Shown piece after piece: positions 34,711 through 44,532 of a stretch of DNA of 64,000 bases; position 1 is the first letter of the stretch, and the number at the start of each line of letters is the position of its first letter. A program made the translations under genes and the position numbers. Source of the stretch: Bacteroidota bacterium (lineage in GTDB: Bacteria > Bacteroidota > Bacteroidia > AKYH767-A > OLB10). Under the pieces are notes generated by a model. It did not search any database, was not told the origin of the DNA, and saw nothing but the letters and a program-made list of their open reading frames with translations. The stretch spans positions 1 through 64,000 of the forward strand of contig JAHEYP010000012.1 in NCBI GenBank assembly GCA_023251535.1, given 5' to 3'.

Positions 34711-37059
34711 ATGAAACGATTTCTTTTTTCACTACTACTGCTTTTTGCTTCTAGCTTACAAGCCCAAGTCCTAACGCAAACTATAAGAGGTACAATTGCT
34801 GATAAGATTTCTCAGCAACCTCTTCCAGGTGTAACTGTAATTCTTGTTGGATCAAATCCGATTATTGGAGTTAGTACCGATATAGACGGACAATTTCGTT
34901 TAAGTAATATTCCCGTAGGGAAAATTAATCTTCGATTTTCTTTTATGGGATACGAAGAACAAACATTGAATAACTTAAGTGTTATTTCTGGAAAGGAATT
35001 GGTGCTTAAAGTGGAAATGGTTGAAAAAATAATTCAAAGTAAAGAGGTAACTGTTGTTGCGAATCTTGAAAAGAATAAACCAATGAACGAAATGGCTTTG
35101 GTAAGTACCAGAACATTTTCTGTTGAGGAAACGCAAAAGTATGCAGCAGCCGTTAATGATCCTGCTCGCATGGCAAGCTCTTTTGCAGGAGTGGTTTCCG
35201 CCGATGATGGCAATAATAACATTTCAATTCGTGGTAATGCCCCCAATGCTTTGCAATGGAGAATGGAAGGAGTAGAAATTCCTAATCCGAATCATTTTTC
35301 TGCTCCGGGAACTTCAGGAGGAGGAATTTCGATTTTAAGTTCTCAGTTGTTGTATAATTCTGATTTTTTAACGGGAGCTTTCCCCGCTGAATATGGAAAT
35401 GTATTGTCAGGTGTATTTGATCTTCGTTTGCGTAAGGGAAATAACGAGAAGAATGAATACACAGTACAAGCAGGCTTCTTAGGATTAGATGCTGCAATGG
35501 AGGGGCCATTTAAAAAGAATTACAATGGTTCTTATTTAATCAATTATCGTTACTCAACACTAGCAGCTATCGGTAAAATGGTTGATTTAGGAGTAGGTAA
35601 TACAATTTTTCAAGATTTATCATTTAATGTTTATTTACCAACGAAAAGATTGGGAACGTTTACTGTCTTTGGTTTCGGCGGATTAAGTTCTCAGAAGTTT
35701 GATGCAAAGAAAGATTCAACAGAATGGGAAGATGATTATTCTCGTTACGGAGAAACTTTTAAGTCGGGAACTGGTGCTGCAGGAATTACGCATACAATAA
35801 TGCTGGGTTCTAATACTTACTTGAAATCGATTGTTTTATTAAGTCGTAAAGATGTAAGTGATCTTACTACGAGATTAAATGATGAAATAAAACCGGAAAC
35901 TCGTTTCGATGGATATGCTATAGAAAACAAGGCTACTATTTCTACTGTACTCACGCATAAATTGAATTCACGACATAGCATTCGCACGGGAATTATTTTA
36001 AATAAGTTAGGATATGATATCAAGTACCACGATTTTAATATGGATACAAAAACACTAGTAGAAACCATTAACTCAAATGGTAGTTCATATTTAGCACAAG
36101 CATTTGCCGGTTATACTTTCCGAGTGACAGAAAAACTTTCACTACAGGCGGGATTTCATGCAATGAACTTTTATTATAATCACTCTACCTCTTTCGAAGA
36201 AAGAGCATCATTGCGATATGAATTAAGTAATATTCAAAGTTTAACATTCGGTTATGGTCGACATAGTCAAATGCAACCGGTGGGCATTTATTTCTCTTCG
36301 TATACTGATTCTACCGGTGAAAAGATATTTCCTAATCGCGATTTGAGTTTTAGTAAATCATCACATTACGTTTTGTCATATGATAGGATGTTGAATGAAA
36401 ATATTCACTTTAAAACAGAAGTGTACTATCAACAATTATCTAACATTCCTGTGAGCGCTGATTCTTTAAAAACATATTCAATGATTAATGAGTCGGGAAG
36501 TTTTGTGACTGATCCATTAGTAAATAAAGGGAAGGGAAGAAATATAGGAGCGGAAATAACCTTTGAGCAAAGTCTATATCATAATTTGTATTATTTGCTG
36601 TCAGCATCGCTCTACAATGCCGAATACAAAGCACTTGATAATAAATGGAGGAATTCGAGATACAATGGAAATTTTGTATTGACATTTACATCAGGTAAGG
36701 AAATAAAAACAGGCGAGCGATTTAAGAATAGAATTTTAGGTGTGAATGTAAAAGTTGTGTATACCGGAGGATTTAGATCAACTCCGATAAATGTTGATGC
36801 TTCTAAGGAGAAAGGAGAGACGGTTTACTACGAACAACAAGCATTCACGAATAAATACCCGAATTATTTTCGAACCGATTTAAGAATAAGTTTGAAGCGA
36901 AATAGAGCACACTCAACACATACAATGTCTATTGATTTGCAAAATGCAACTAACAGAAAAAATATCTATGGCGAATTTTTTGACCCTCAATCAGCACGAA
37001 TTAAAACCTATTATCAAACTCCGCTTTTGCCAATCTTTAATTATAAGATAGAATTCTAA
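34711..37059 (+). CDS. TonB-dependent outer-membrane receptor with N-terminal carboxypeptidase-regulatory domain
   Basis: A 782-aa receptor. ATG 34711 gives the signal peptide MKRFLFSLLLLFASSLQAQ and fits the promoter just upstream. A CarboxypepD_reg-like domain lies at about 22-110 (GTIADKISQQPLPGVTVIL), a plug at about 120-240 (NISIRGNAPNALQWRMEGVE) and a 22-strand barrel to the C-terminus (FNYKIEF, terminal Phe). No STN domain is present, although such a domain normally carries the signal to FecR. No SusD partner gene is adjacent. The ligand is unknown. The stop is two bases from the stop of the convergent gene at 37062. Confidence 0.92.
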   Translation: MKRFLFSLLLLFASSLQAQVLTQTIRGTIADKISQQPLPGVTVILVGSNPIIGVSTDIDGQFRLSNIPVGKINLRFSFMGYEEQTLNNLSVISGKELVLKVEMVEKIIQSKEVTVVANLEKNKPMNEMALVSTRTFSVEETQKYAAAVNDPARMASSFAGVVSADDGNNNISIRGNAPNALQWRMEGVEIPNPNHFSAPGTSGGGISILSSQLLYNSDFLTGAFPAEYGNVLSGVFDLRLRKGNNEKNEYTVQAGFLGLDAAMEGPFKKNYNGSYLINYRYSTLAAIGKMVDLGVGNTIFQDLSFNVYLPTKRLGTFTVFGFGGLSSQKFDAKKDSTEWEDDYSRYGETFKSGTGAAGITHTIMLGSNTYLKSIVLLSRKDVSDLTTRLNDEIKPETRFDGYAIENKATISTVLTHKLNSRHSIRTGIILNKLGYDIKYHDFNMDTKTLVETINSNGSSYLAQAFAGYTFRVTEKLSLQAGFHAMNFYYNHSTSFEERASLRYELSNIQSLTFGYGRHSQMQPVGIYFSSYTDSTGEKIFPNRDLSFSKSSHYVLSYDRMLNENIHFKTEVYYQQLSNIPVSADSLKTYSMINESGSFVTDPLVNKGKGRNIGAEITFEQSLYHNLYYLLSASLYNAEYKALDNKWRNSRYNGNFVLTFTSGKEIKTGERFKNRILGVNVKVVYTGGFRSTPINVDASKEKGETVYYEQQAFTNKYPNYFRTDLRISLKRNRAHSTHTMSIDLQNATNRKNIYGEFFDPQSARIKTYYQTPLLPIFNYKIEF

Positions 37060-37061
37060 AA

Positions 37062-40000
37062 CTATTTGATAATGCTTACTCTTCCCGTTACAGTGTGAAT
37101 CTGCTTTAATACGTCGGTTACTTCAATTAAGTAAACATAAGTTTCTTCTTGTGCAATCTTACCATCATCAGTACCATTCCAAGGTTCATCAATATTGTAT
37201 AATGTACAAACATGATTTCCCCAGCGACTGAAGATCTTCATTTTAAATTGGCTTATACCTGTTCCTTGACATAAGAAAACATCATTCTTGCCATCGTTAT
37301 TCGGACTGAATGCATTTGGTACATATAATGTAAATGAAGGGTTAATAATTACTTCTCCCAATACAGTGTCTTTACATCCGTCATCATTCGTTGCAATCAA
37401 CTCTACCGTATAAGTTCCGGCTGCGTTGTATTGGTGTACAGGGTCTGATTCATTTGTGAATGTACTGTCGCCTAAATCCCAAAGATAATTATCTGCTAAT
37501 GTTGTTTGATTAGTAAAGTACACTACCGGAGATAACATGTCGGCAGGAGCTGGATCATGGATGAAATCGGCTATCGGTTTGGGATAAACTTCAATATAGT
37601 CAGCATAGGTTGAGTCATTAACGCAACCATAGGATGATATTGCAGTCATTGAAACATCAAACAATCCGGAAGACAAATATGTATGAAGAGGTTGATCAAT
37701 ATTTGATGAGTCATCATCACCGAAATTCCAAGTTATACTATTGATTGGTCCATCAATGTTTGTTGAGTTATTATCAAATAAAACATCTAGTGGTTGACAG
37801 CCGTTTCGAGGTAATCCAGTAATATCTATTGATGGAAGACTATGAACTATTGCTGTTTTATACGCCGTATCACGGCAGCCAAAATCGCTTTCTGTTACTA
37901 ACATAGTTGGATAACTTCCGTAACCATTGAACGTGTAATCGATAACACTATCAATTCCTATTATTGAATTGTTATAAAAGAAATATCGATGATCGATAGT
38001 TCCGCTAGCAATTGTTGTGCTATCTATAAATGTACTAGCGACCCCTGCACAAACTGAATCTATGCTATATTGACTTATTGGATTATCATGAATTGTTAAG
38101 TTAAGTGCAAACGTATCCTTACAAAGTTTGTCGCTTAGTGTTGTTAAGACAATTGTATAATCACCACTTGATGAGTATGTATGTGAGCCGGGTTGCACCA
38201 AAGTTGATAATTGAGAATCGCCGAAGTTCCAATTGTTTGAATTAATGCTGCCGTTACTAATCGAACTGTTATTTTGAATAGTTACTGGTACTCCGTCGCA
38301 AACATCATTAGCACTAAAGTCGGCTAACGGTAATGGATTAACGAGAATGGTATCGGATAGGCTATCTCGACATCCGGAATTATTTATCGAAATAGATACC
38401 ACATGGTTTCCGGGTGTAGTAAGCAAAGTTGTGATTTGAGAAAGTGAAGCGGAAGTTACAGGAGAACCGCCACTAACATTCCAATTTAAACTTGATGAAG
38501 AAGCACTGTTACCTACAAATAAAATTGTTGCAGAATCGCCTGCACAGATTTGCGAAGGAGCAGATAAAAGTGCAATTGGTTGTTCAATGATCTCTATTGT
38601 TTTGTAAATCGAGTCGTAACAACCTGATTCGTTTATGTAAAGCAAAATAGTATCTATGCCAATGGAGTTTGGCATAATGTTCAATGGGCCTATGCCGCTT
38701 CCAGAAATCAGTTTTGATTTATTAAATTGCCAATTATAGGTAGAAGTAATTCCGGCATTACCTGTAAAAACTATTTGAGTAGTGTCATTTGAACAGATGC
38801 TTTGAACTAAGGTAAAATCTGCAATCGGTGTGTGTTTTACAGTGATTGAATCAGTTTTTACATCAATACACCCGGCATTATTTATTTCTAAAGTTATCGG
38901 ATGTACCCCTACAGTATTGAATGCAGATGTTATTGGGCCTGTACCAACAACGAAATTTGGTGATCCAGTAGATAGGAACCATTTTACTGATAGAGCGCCT
39001 CCGGTATTTCCAGTGAAATTTAGTGTAATCGAATCACCAGAACATATTTGTGGAACAGCAGTAAAATTCGCTGTTGGTTGTTGTGTAACATTTATGATGT
39101 TTTCAATTGTATCTCTACATCCAAGATCGTTTACTACAAGTCGAATAGTGTCTTTACCACCTATTTGAGGCGAAATAAATAATGGTCCTGGTCCTGATCC
39201 TGCTATCAAATTGGCATTGCCAAAATTCCATGAGTATGTAGCCGAATTCGTAGCACTTCCGTTAAATTGAATTTGTGTAGTATCAAGTGAACAGAGAGTG
39301 TTTGGCGAAGTAAATGATGCAATTGGATTCGTCCTGACGAAAATTGAATCTGTTGTAGTTGAAGAACAAACTTGATTAGAAACATTTAATGTAACTAAGT
39401 GTTTCCCCGGTGTATTCCAACTAACATTGTATGGTCCGTAGGTCGAACCTGTTATTACATTTCCAGAATTCCAATTCCATGAATAGGTAAAAGCATTGTT
39501 TATAGACCCCGTATTAATTATTTGAGCAGTTTCTCCTGGACAAATAGTATCGGGCACTACTATTGATGCTAATGGTTTGTTTACAACAGTTAATGTATCA
39601 TATGCAGTGTCACCAGGACAAGCCAAGTATTTTACCAAAAGCGAATTGGTGTAATTTCCAGCAGCCGGGTATGAAATTTGATAAGGACCTTGACCACTAC
39701 CAGAAATAACAGTACCTCCTCCAAAATTCCAGTTATAGGTAGCTGATGCATTTGCATTTCCAGTATACTGAATTGTTATCGTATCAGCAGAACAAACTTT
39801 TGTTAACGGAGTTATTGCTGCAGTAGGAGTAGGATACGTAGTTAAATTAATTGTGTCAGTTAAATTGCATGTCCCGTTGGTAGCAGAAAGTACATAAGTT
39901 GTTGTAATAGGGATGCCTGAATTATTTACTAAAGTTACATTAGGATTAGATGTTAAAGGGTTGTCAATACCTGTAGATGGGCTCCATGAATAATTCCATC

Positions 40001-40874
40001 CAGAAACTGGTAACATTCCTAATTGATGTACAGTTCCAGAGCAAAATAATCCATCGGAACCTCCATAGGCAATAGGAGTTGAACTTAATCCGCCTGCTTC
40101 AAGAAATACACCTGAATCGTAATCTGCATCTCCAGCATCTGTAATCACTATTTTTAAATGATAAACTTGACAAGGGGTAACTAATGCAATAGCGGTTAAC
40201 AATGTAGTAAACCCATCATATTGAATACTTGTCCCTCCAGTATTGTCAACGTAGAAATTCGGATATGATAAATTACATGGTGAGTTTGGGTTAGAATTAG
40301 AACCCGGTGTTCCACTATTAACAGCGTTTATGGCAACCGGAATATTTGTACCAGGAATAATAGCAATATTTTGTACTCCTATTATACCGGGACCAGAAAT
40401 GAAAAACCCGAAAAGATCGTTATAGGTAGAACAGACATATTCAGGATATTCTTCACTTGCGAAAATATACCTGAATCTAATAGTGTCATTTTGAGGAATA
40501 AAATCGAACTCTAAGACTGCCGCATCATAGGTGTTTACTCCGGCAATTGCTTGTAGGGTTGGGTCCCCCGGATTATTATCGATTGTTGCTGCCCCGTTTT
40601 GATTATTTGGTCCTGTAGCAATTGAATAATCGCCAGTAGTAAGCAAAATCCCACTTGCTAAGCCGAGGTTCGTGCCGTTAGCGGTAAATGAGCTGTAATA
40701 ATTTGAAGGACTAGTAATGACTGGGTTGATTATTTGCACACCTGGTCCTGCTAACATCGAAGCTAGTTGATATGCACTTAGTCCGGGTGTAAGAGTAAGT
40801 TGAGCCTCTACAGCTACGGGAAATACAATTAAGAAGAATAAAAAAGCCCTTACGGTGCTTTTTATCTTTAGCAT
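37062..40874 (-). CDS. Giant T9SS type B-sorted protein with choice-of-anchor L and PKD/Ig-like repeats
   Basis: A 1270-aa secreted adhesin-like protein. A signal peptide (AFLFFLIVFPVAVEAQ) precedes a choice-of-anchor L domain (about 25-260, LTPGLSAYQLASMLAGPGV, FRYIFASEEYPEYV). About seven Ig/PKD-like modules of roughly 75 residues follow, each with C..D.T.I.F.GN and a YNWNFG or similar core, then classical PKD modules (WNFGDDDSSN, DNYLWDLGDSTF). The last 90 residues (YVPNAFSPNNDGKNDVF to WNGTDDGK and VSIIK) are the gliding-motility-associated T9SS type B domain. Likely function is surface attachment. It converges on the TonB receptor gene with two bases between stops. Confidence 0.9.
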   Translation of the reverse strand: MLKIKSTVRAFLFFLIVFPVAVEAQLTLTPGLSAYQLASMLAGPGVQIINPVITSPSNYYSSFTANGTNLGLASGILLTTGDYSIATGPNNQNGAATIDNNPGDPTLQAIAGVNTYDAAVLEFDFIPQNDTIRFRYIFASEEYPEYVCSTYNDLFGFFISGPGIIGVQNIAIIPGTNIPVAINAVNSGTPGSNSNPNSPCNLSYPNFYVDNTGGTSIQYDGFTTLLTAIALVTPCQVYHLKIVITDAGDADYDSGVFLEAGGLSSTPIAYGGSDGLFCSGTVHQLGMLPVSGWNYSWSPSTGIDNPLTSNPNVTLVNNSGIPITTTYVLSATNGTCNLTDTINLTTYPTPTAAITPLTKVCSADTITIQYTGNANASATYNWNFGGGTVISGSGQGPYQISYPAAGNYTNSLLVKYLACPGDTAYDTLTVVNKPLASIVVPDTICPGETAQIINTGSINNAFTYSWNWNSGNVITGSTYGPYNVSWNTPGKHLVTLNVSNQVCSSTTTDSIFVRTNPIASFTSPNTLCSLDTTQIQFNGSATNSATYSWNFGNANLIAGSGPGPLFISPQIGGKDTIRLVVNDLGCRDTIENIINVTQQPTANFTAVPQICSGDSITLNFTGNTGGALSVKWFLSTGSPNFVVGTGPITSAFNTVGVHPITLEINNAGCIDVKTDSITVKHTPIADFTLVQSICSNDTTQIVFTGNAGITSTYNWQFNKSKLISGSGIGPLNIMPNSIGIDTILLYINESGCYDSIYKTIEIIEQPIALLSAPSQICAGDSATILFVGNSASSSSLNWNVSGGSPVTSASLSQITTLLTTPGNHVVSISINNSGCRDSLSDTILVNPLPLADFSANDVCDGVPVTIQNNSSISNGSINSNNWNFGDSQLSTLVQPGSHTYSSSGDYTIVLTTLSDKLCKDTFALNLTIHDNPISQYSIDSVCAGVASTFIDSTTIASGTIDHRYFFYNNSIIGIDSVIDYTFNGYGSYPTMLVTESDFGCRDTAYKTAIVHSLPSIDITGLPRNGCQPLDVLFDNNSTNIDGPINSITWNFGDDDSSNIDQPLHTYLSSGLFDVSMTAISSYGCVNDSTYADYIEVYPKPIADFIHDPAPADMLSPVVYFTNQTTLADNYLWDLGDSTFTNESDPVHQYNAAGTYTVELIATNDDGCKDTVLGEVIINPSFTLYVPNAFSPNNDGKNDVFLCQGTGISQFKMKIFSRWGNHVCTLYNIDEPWNGTDDGKIAQEETYVYLIEVTDVLKQIHTVTGRVSIIK

Positions 40875-41159
40875 GACTGATTGGTTTGGACTCGAAATTT
40901 ACTTCAAAAATTCATAATTAGGAAGATTTTAACCTTGAATAGGTAAAAAATGTTGTTAAATGAGATAATTTTCATACGAGTGAGTAATCGACAGTGTAAA
41001 TCAGTTCAAATAACTAAGGATTTGCTCTAATATGAACCTAGACAGAAAAGAATATTGAACAACTTTTTTTAACCAAATTTCTTAATTCATGAAAGAAATT
41101 ACACCTTTTAAAATTAACCTAGGTAAACGATTCGTAACATTTATTAAAAGCAATGGTTT

Positions 41160-44100
41160 CTATCGAATTAATGTAATGGTTCCTTCGTATTCATGAGGAT
41201 GAGTGTTAATGCCTTCGCGTAATTTTATTGTGTAAACATAAACTCCTTCTGGTTGTAAATTTCCGTGGCTGTCTTTTCCATCCCATAATGGATTTTTATT
41301 TGATTCATTCAGCAATTGCCCCATACGATTATATATTTTCATTTCGAAATCGTTGAAATTAAATCCATACATCTCTAATACATCATTCGTTCCATCTTCG
41401 TTCGGGCTAAAGGCCTTAGGGATAAAAAATGAAAAGTCGTTTTTTACTGAAATTGTTTTTACAATCGTATCACTACAGAGATAATGGTTACTTACAATTA
41501 GTACAATATCATAGTCTGCTTCAACCATAAACGAATGAACCGGATTGATGTCTGATGATGTTATTAACGAATCTCCTAATGTCCAATTCCAATGGTCAAT
41601 AACACCAACTGAATGATCCACGAAGTAAACTGGGTTTAACATAATTGTGGGAGTTAGCGGGGAATATGAAAAATCGGCCACCGGAGTAGAATATGATGTT
41701 ATTGCGTTTAAAACTGTATCAGATGAAGTACATCCTTCCGATGTTGTAATTGTTAATGATACATCGAAATAACCTGAATCAGTGAAAACTTCAACAGGAT
41801 TTTCTATTGACGATTCATTACCATTTCCGAAATCCCAATTGTATGTTGATCCAGTTGTTGTTTGTGAATGATCACTGAATGTAACTTCCAACGGCATACA
41901 GCCTTTATCGGGTGAATAATCAAAATCTACAATCGGCACAAAGAATGATTTTACAGCATTTAAAATTGTGTCAGCTGAGGTACATCCTTGAGGCGTTGTG
42001 ATAGAAAGTGAAATGTCATAATGCCCGGAGTCACTATATGTTTCTATCGGATTAATACTATTTGATAAAGTTCCATTCCCTAAGTCCCAATTGTAAGTTG
42101 ATCCCGAAGCTATTGTAGCATTATTGCCGAACGTAACTTCAAGAGGCATACACCCGCTACTTGGCGTTGTCGTAATATTAATTACCGGATAATCATAAAT
42201 AGTTATTGTTACTGAATCTAATTTAGATGGTGTGCCGCATAAATCTGACACTGTAATATAGTAAGTCGTCGTGCTTGTTGGCGATACAATTTGTGATGCA
42301 GTTGTTATTCCGTTACTCCACAAATAAGTATAATTTCCATTACCGCCACCTGCTGTAACATTTAAGGGAGTAGGCGTTCCACTACATACACCCGTAGATC
42401 CTAAAGCATTGTTGGTAAGAGGAGGATTAACTGTAACTGAGTAGGTGTATGCAGCGGTACAACTATTCGCATCTGTTACTGTAACAGAATAATTTTGACT
42501 TGTAGCAGGATTTACTGTTGTATTTGCTGCAGCAGCGCCGTTACTCCATGAATACGAATATGGTGTTTTACCACCACTTGGAACAATACTTAACGTAGTA
42601 GATTGTCCTATGCATATTGTGGGATTGCTATTGGATGCAATTGTTAAAGAAGGTATTGCTGATAAACTTCCTGTTTTGATTGAAGTACAACCATGATTAT
42701 CGGTAACTGTTACTGTAAAATTACCTAATGTCATTCCTATACAATTTGCACTTGTTACTCCGTTATTCCATAAATAAGTATATGGCCCTATTCCTCCACT
42801 TGCCGAAACGGTAGCTTGGCCGTCATTATTTTGACAAGACACACCAACTGTAGAAATTATGGATGAATTTAATGCAGTAGGCTCACTTATTGAATAACTT
42901 GCATTCGCGGTACATCCAATTGCATCAGTTACTGTCACAGTGTATGTGCCTGCAATTAAATTTTGAGCAGTTGCAGTGGTTTGTCCATTGCTCCATAGAT
43001 AAGTATATCCAGGGTTACCATTATTTCCCGATTGTGTAATACTACCGCTAGCCCCTCCATTACAAAGAGCATCTGACTTTGAAACAAAAGAGGAAGATAC
43101 AGGAGTATTCTGATTTAAATTAAATGTTTGGGTTGTTACACAAGCACTATCATTTATTTGAACAGTGTAATTCCCGTTAAGACTTTGTGATATATTATTA
43201 ATGCTTGTGCTTTGTGTGTTGCCTGTATAACCACTTGGCCCACTCCAAGAAAAAACTGCATTTGATGAATAATTTCCGACAGCATTTAGCGTTGCAGTGC
43301 TTCCGTTACAAACAGGCAAATTACTTGTGATTGAAGGTGTTTTTATTGAGTCGTTTAAGAATAAATTTATACTATAGTAAGTTTGAACAATAGGATCATT
43401 CGGCATACAACCATATTCAATGATATAAGAGTGAACATATCCTGAATCTACGTAGTCATTCCATTGCCCAAGCGAAAATAGGTGAGCATAACTTTCAGCA
43501 CCATTGTTGCAACCATTAGGCTCGCCAGTTGTCCAATTCACAAAGTTGCCTCCTACCGAAGACCCCGTGCCAAATCCAGATGCTCCGCAGTTGAAGCTTT
43601 GTTGATCAGAAAAATAACGTCCCGTTCCACCGTTTTCTAAACCTTCACAGCCTGTTACCCAACGCCATTCCCCTTCAACTAGCTCGTCGGTTGCTCCAAT
43701 CCACGTATTAGAGTTTACTAATTGACTAATGAAGTTGTTTTCTTGAACGCTAGTAATCGTTATCAGATAACCTTGCATTCCTAAATAGTTGGAAGCAGAT
43801 GATGCAGCAGCAGCATCATGCCAAGTAATATCACTAGGTAATGTTACTTTTTGATAATAATGGTTATTGGTTGGATTATACAATAGCTTTCCTAAAACAT
43901 AAAATATTGTTCGCGGCCCACTAATTAAACTTGAATTTTTCCCACAGTAACAAATCGATTTTATTGCTAATTCATATTGGGCTGTAGTTGCAACACCCGA
44001 AAGAGTTAATACTCCGGTTGCAGAACTCCATGAACCTGTAATTCCGAACATCGGAGTGAAAGTGAGCGAATCTTGATTGGGATTATATCCTGTATAAATA

Positions 44101-44288
44101 TATATATTTACACCATCTAATGTTGAACCTGCTGAAGCTGTAATTGTAACTGCTTGGGCAATCGGCTGACAACCTCCACTGAGGCATAATATATTGCTTG
44201 AAACTACACTTAGTTGTGGTCCTTGAGCCAATGAATTATTGGAAATGAAAAGGAAAAAGAAGGCAAGTAACGTCAGCGCTTTTTTCAT
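41160..44288 (-). CDS. Giant T9SS type B-sorted protein with C-type-lectin-like, SprB-repeat and PKD domains
   Basis: A 1042-aa secreted protein. Signal peptide ALTLLAFFFLFISNNSLAQ. Residues about 130-300 form a C-type-lectin-like domain (HYYQKVTLPSDITWHDA, WIGATDELVEGEWRWVTG, WTTGEPNG, QWNDYV). SprB/Ig-type modules follow (about 400-690), with YTYLWSNGQTTATAQNL and GTYTVTVTDAIGCTA repeating. Three PKD modules come next (about 700-930: YNWDLGNGTLSN, YNWDFGNGNESS, WNWTLGDSLI). The C-terminal 90 residues (FFIPKAFSPNEDGTNDVL) are the type B sorting domain. SprB-type repeats occur in gliding adhesins, so attachment, possibly to glycans, is likely. It lies 285 bases from the previous adhesin on the same strand; that gap shows no clear signal. 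Confidence 0.9.
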   Translation of the reverse strand: MKKALTLLAFFFLFISNNSLAQGPQLSVVSSNILCLSGGCQPIAQAVTITASAGSTLDGVNIYIYTGYNPNQDSLTFTPMFGITGSWSSATGVLTLSGVATTAQYELAIKSICYCGKNSSLISGPRTIFYVLGKLLYNPTNNHYYQKVTLPSDITWHDAAAASSASNYLGMQGYLITITSVQENNFISQLVNSNTWIGATDELVEGEWRWVTGCEGLENGGTGRYFSDQQSFNCGASGFGTGSSVGGNFVNWTTGEPNGCNNGAESYAHLFSLGQWNDYVDSGYVHSYIIEYGCMPNDPIVQTYYSINLFLNDSIKTPSITSNLPVCNGSTATLNAVGNYSSNAVFSWSGPSGYTGNTQSTSINNISQSLNGNYTVQINDSACVTTQTFNLNQNTPVSSSFVSKSDALCNGGASGSITQSGNNGNPGYTYLWSNGQTTATAQNLIAGTYTVTVTDAIGCTANASYSISEPTALNSSIISTVGVSCQNNDGQATVSASGGIGPYTYLWNNGVTSANCIGMTLGNFTVTVTDNHGCTSIKTGSLSAIPSLTIASNSNPTICIGQSTTLSIVPSGGKTPYSYSWSNGAAAANTTVNPATSQNYSVTVTDANSCTAAYTYSVTVNPPLTNNALGSTGVCSGTPTPLNVTAGGGNGNYTYLWSNGITTASQIVSPTSTTTYYITVSDLCGTPSKLDSVTITIYDYPVINITTTPSSGCMPLEVTFGNNATIASGSTYNWDLGNGTLSNSINPIETYSDSGHYDISLSITTPQGCTSADTILNAVKSFFVPIVDFDYSPDKGCMPLEVTFSDHSQTTTGSTYNWDFGNGNESSIENPVEVFTDSGYFDVSLTITTSEGCTSSDTVLNAITSYSTPVADFSYSPLTPTIMLNPVYFVDHSVGVIDHWNWTLGDSLITSSDINPVHSFMVEADYDIVLIVSNHYLCSDTIVKTISVKNDFSFFIPKAFSPNEDGTNDVLEMYGFNFNDFEMKIYNRMGQLLNESNKNPLWDGKDSHGNLQPEGVYVYTIKLREGINTHPHEYEGTITLIR

Positions 44289-44504
44289 AGTATAATAGTT
44301 TAAAAGAAGGTGTTTGCGAAGCCTAAAAAACTTTAGAGCCTGAAATTTGCCTTTCTTTTGGGAAGAGATTAATTGTTTCGGACTTTAAAAGTCGTGAAAA
44401 TTACCGCACCAAGCAATTTTTCTAGATGAACAGCCAATAAAACGAGGTGATTTAGCTGTATTATTAGTTCTCCTTCATTTAGTGTAAAAAACAATTCGGT
44501 TTTG

Positions 44505-44512
44505 TACCTTTG
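44505..44512 (+). promoter_or_regulatory. -7 promoter element (TACCTTTG)
   Basis: An exact TAnnTTTG match, 20 bases before the ATG of the ALDH7-type gene. Confidence 0.6.
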
Positions 44513-44532
44513 CACAAATATTAAAAAACGCT

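Noticed and set aside
41076-41100. Hairpin aatttctt/aagaaatt downstream of the giant adhesin gene as its terminator.
   Set aside because: Eight AT-rich pairs with a 9-base loop and no T-run after it on the minus strand; too weak to call.
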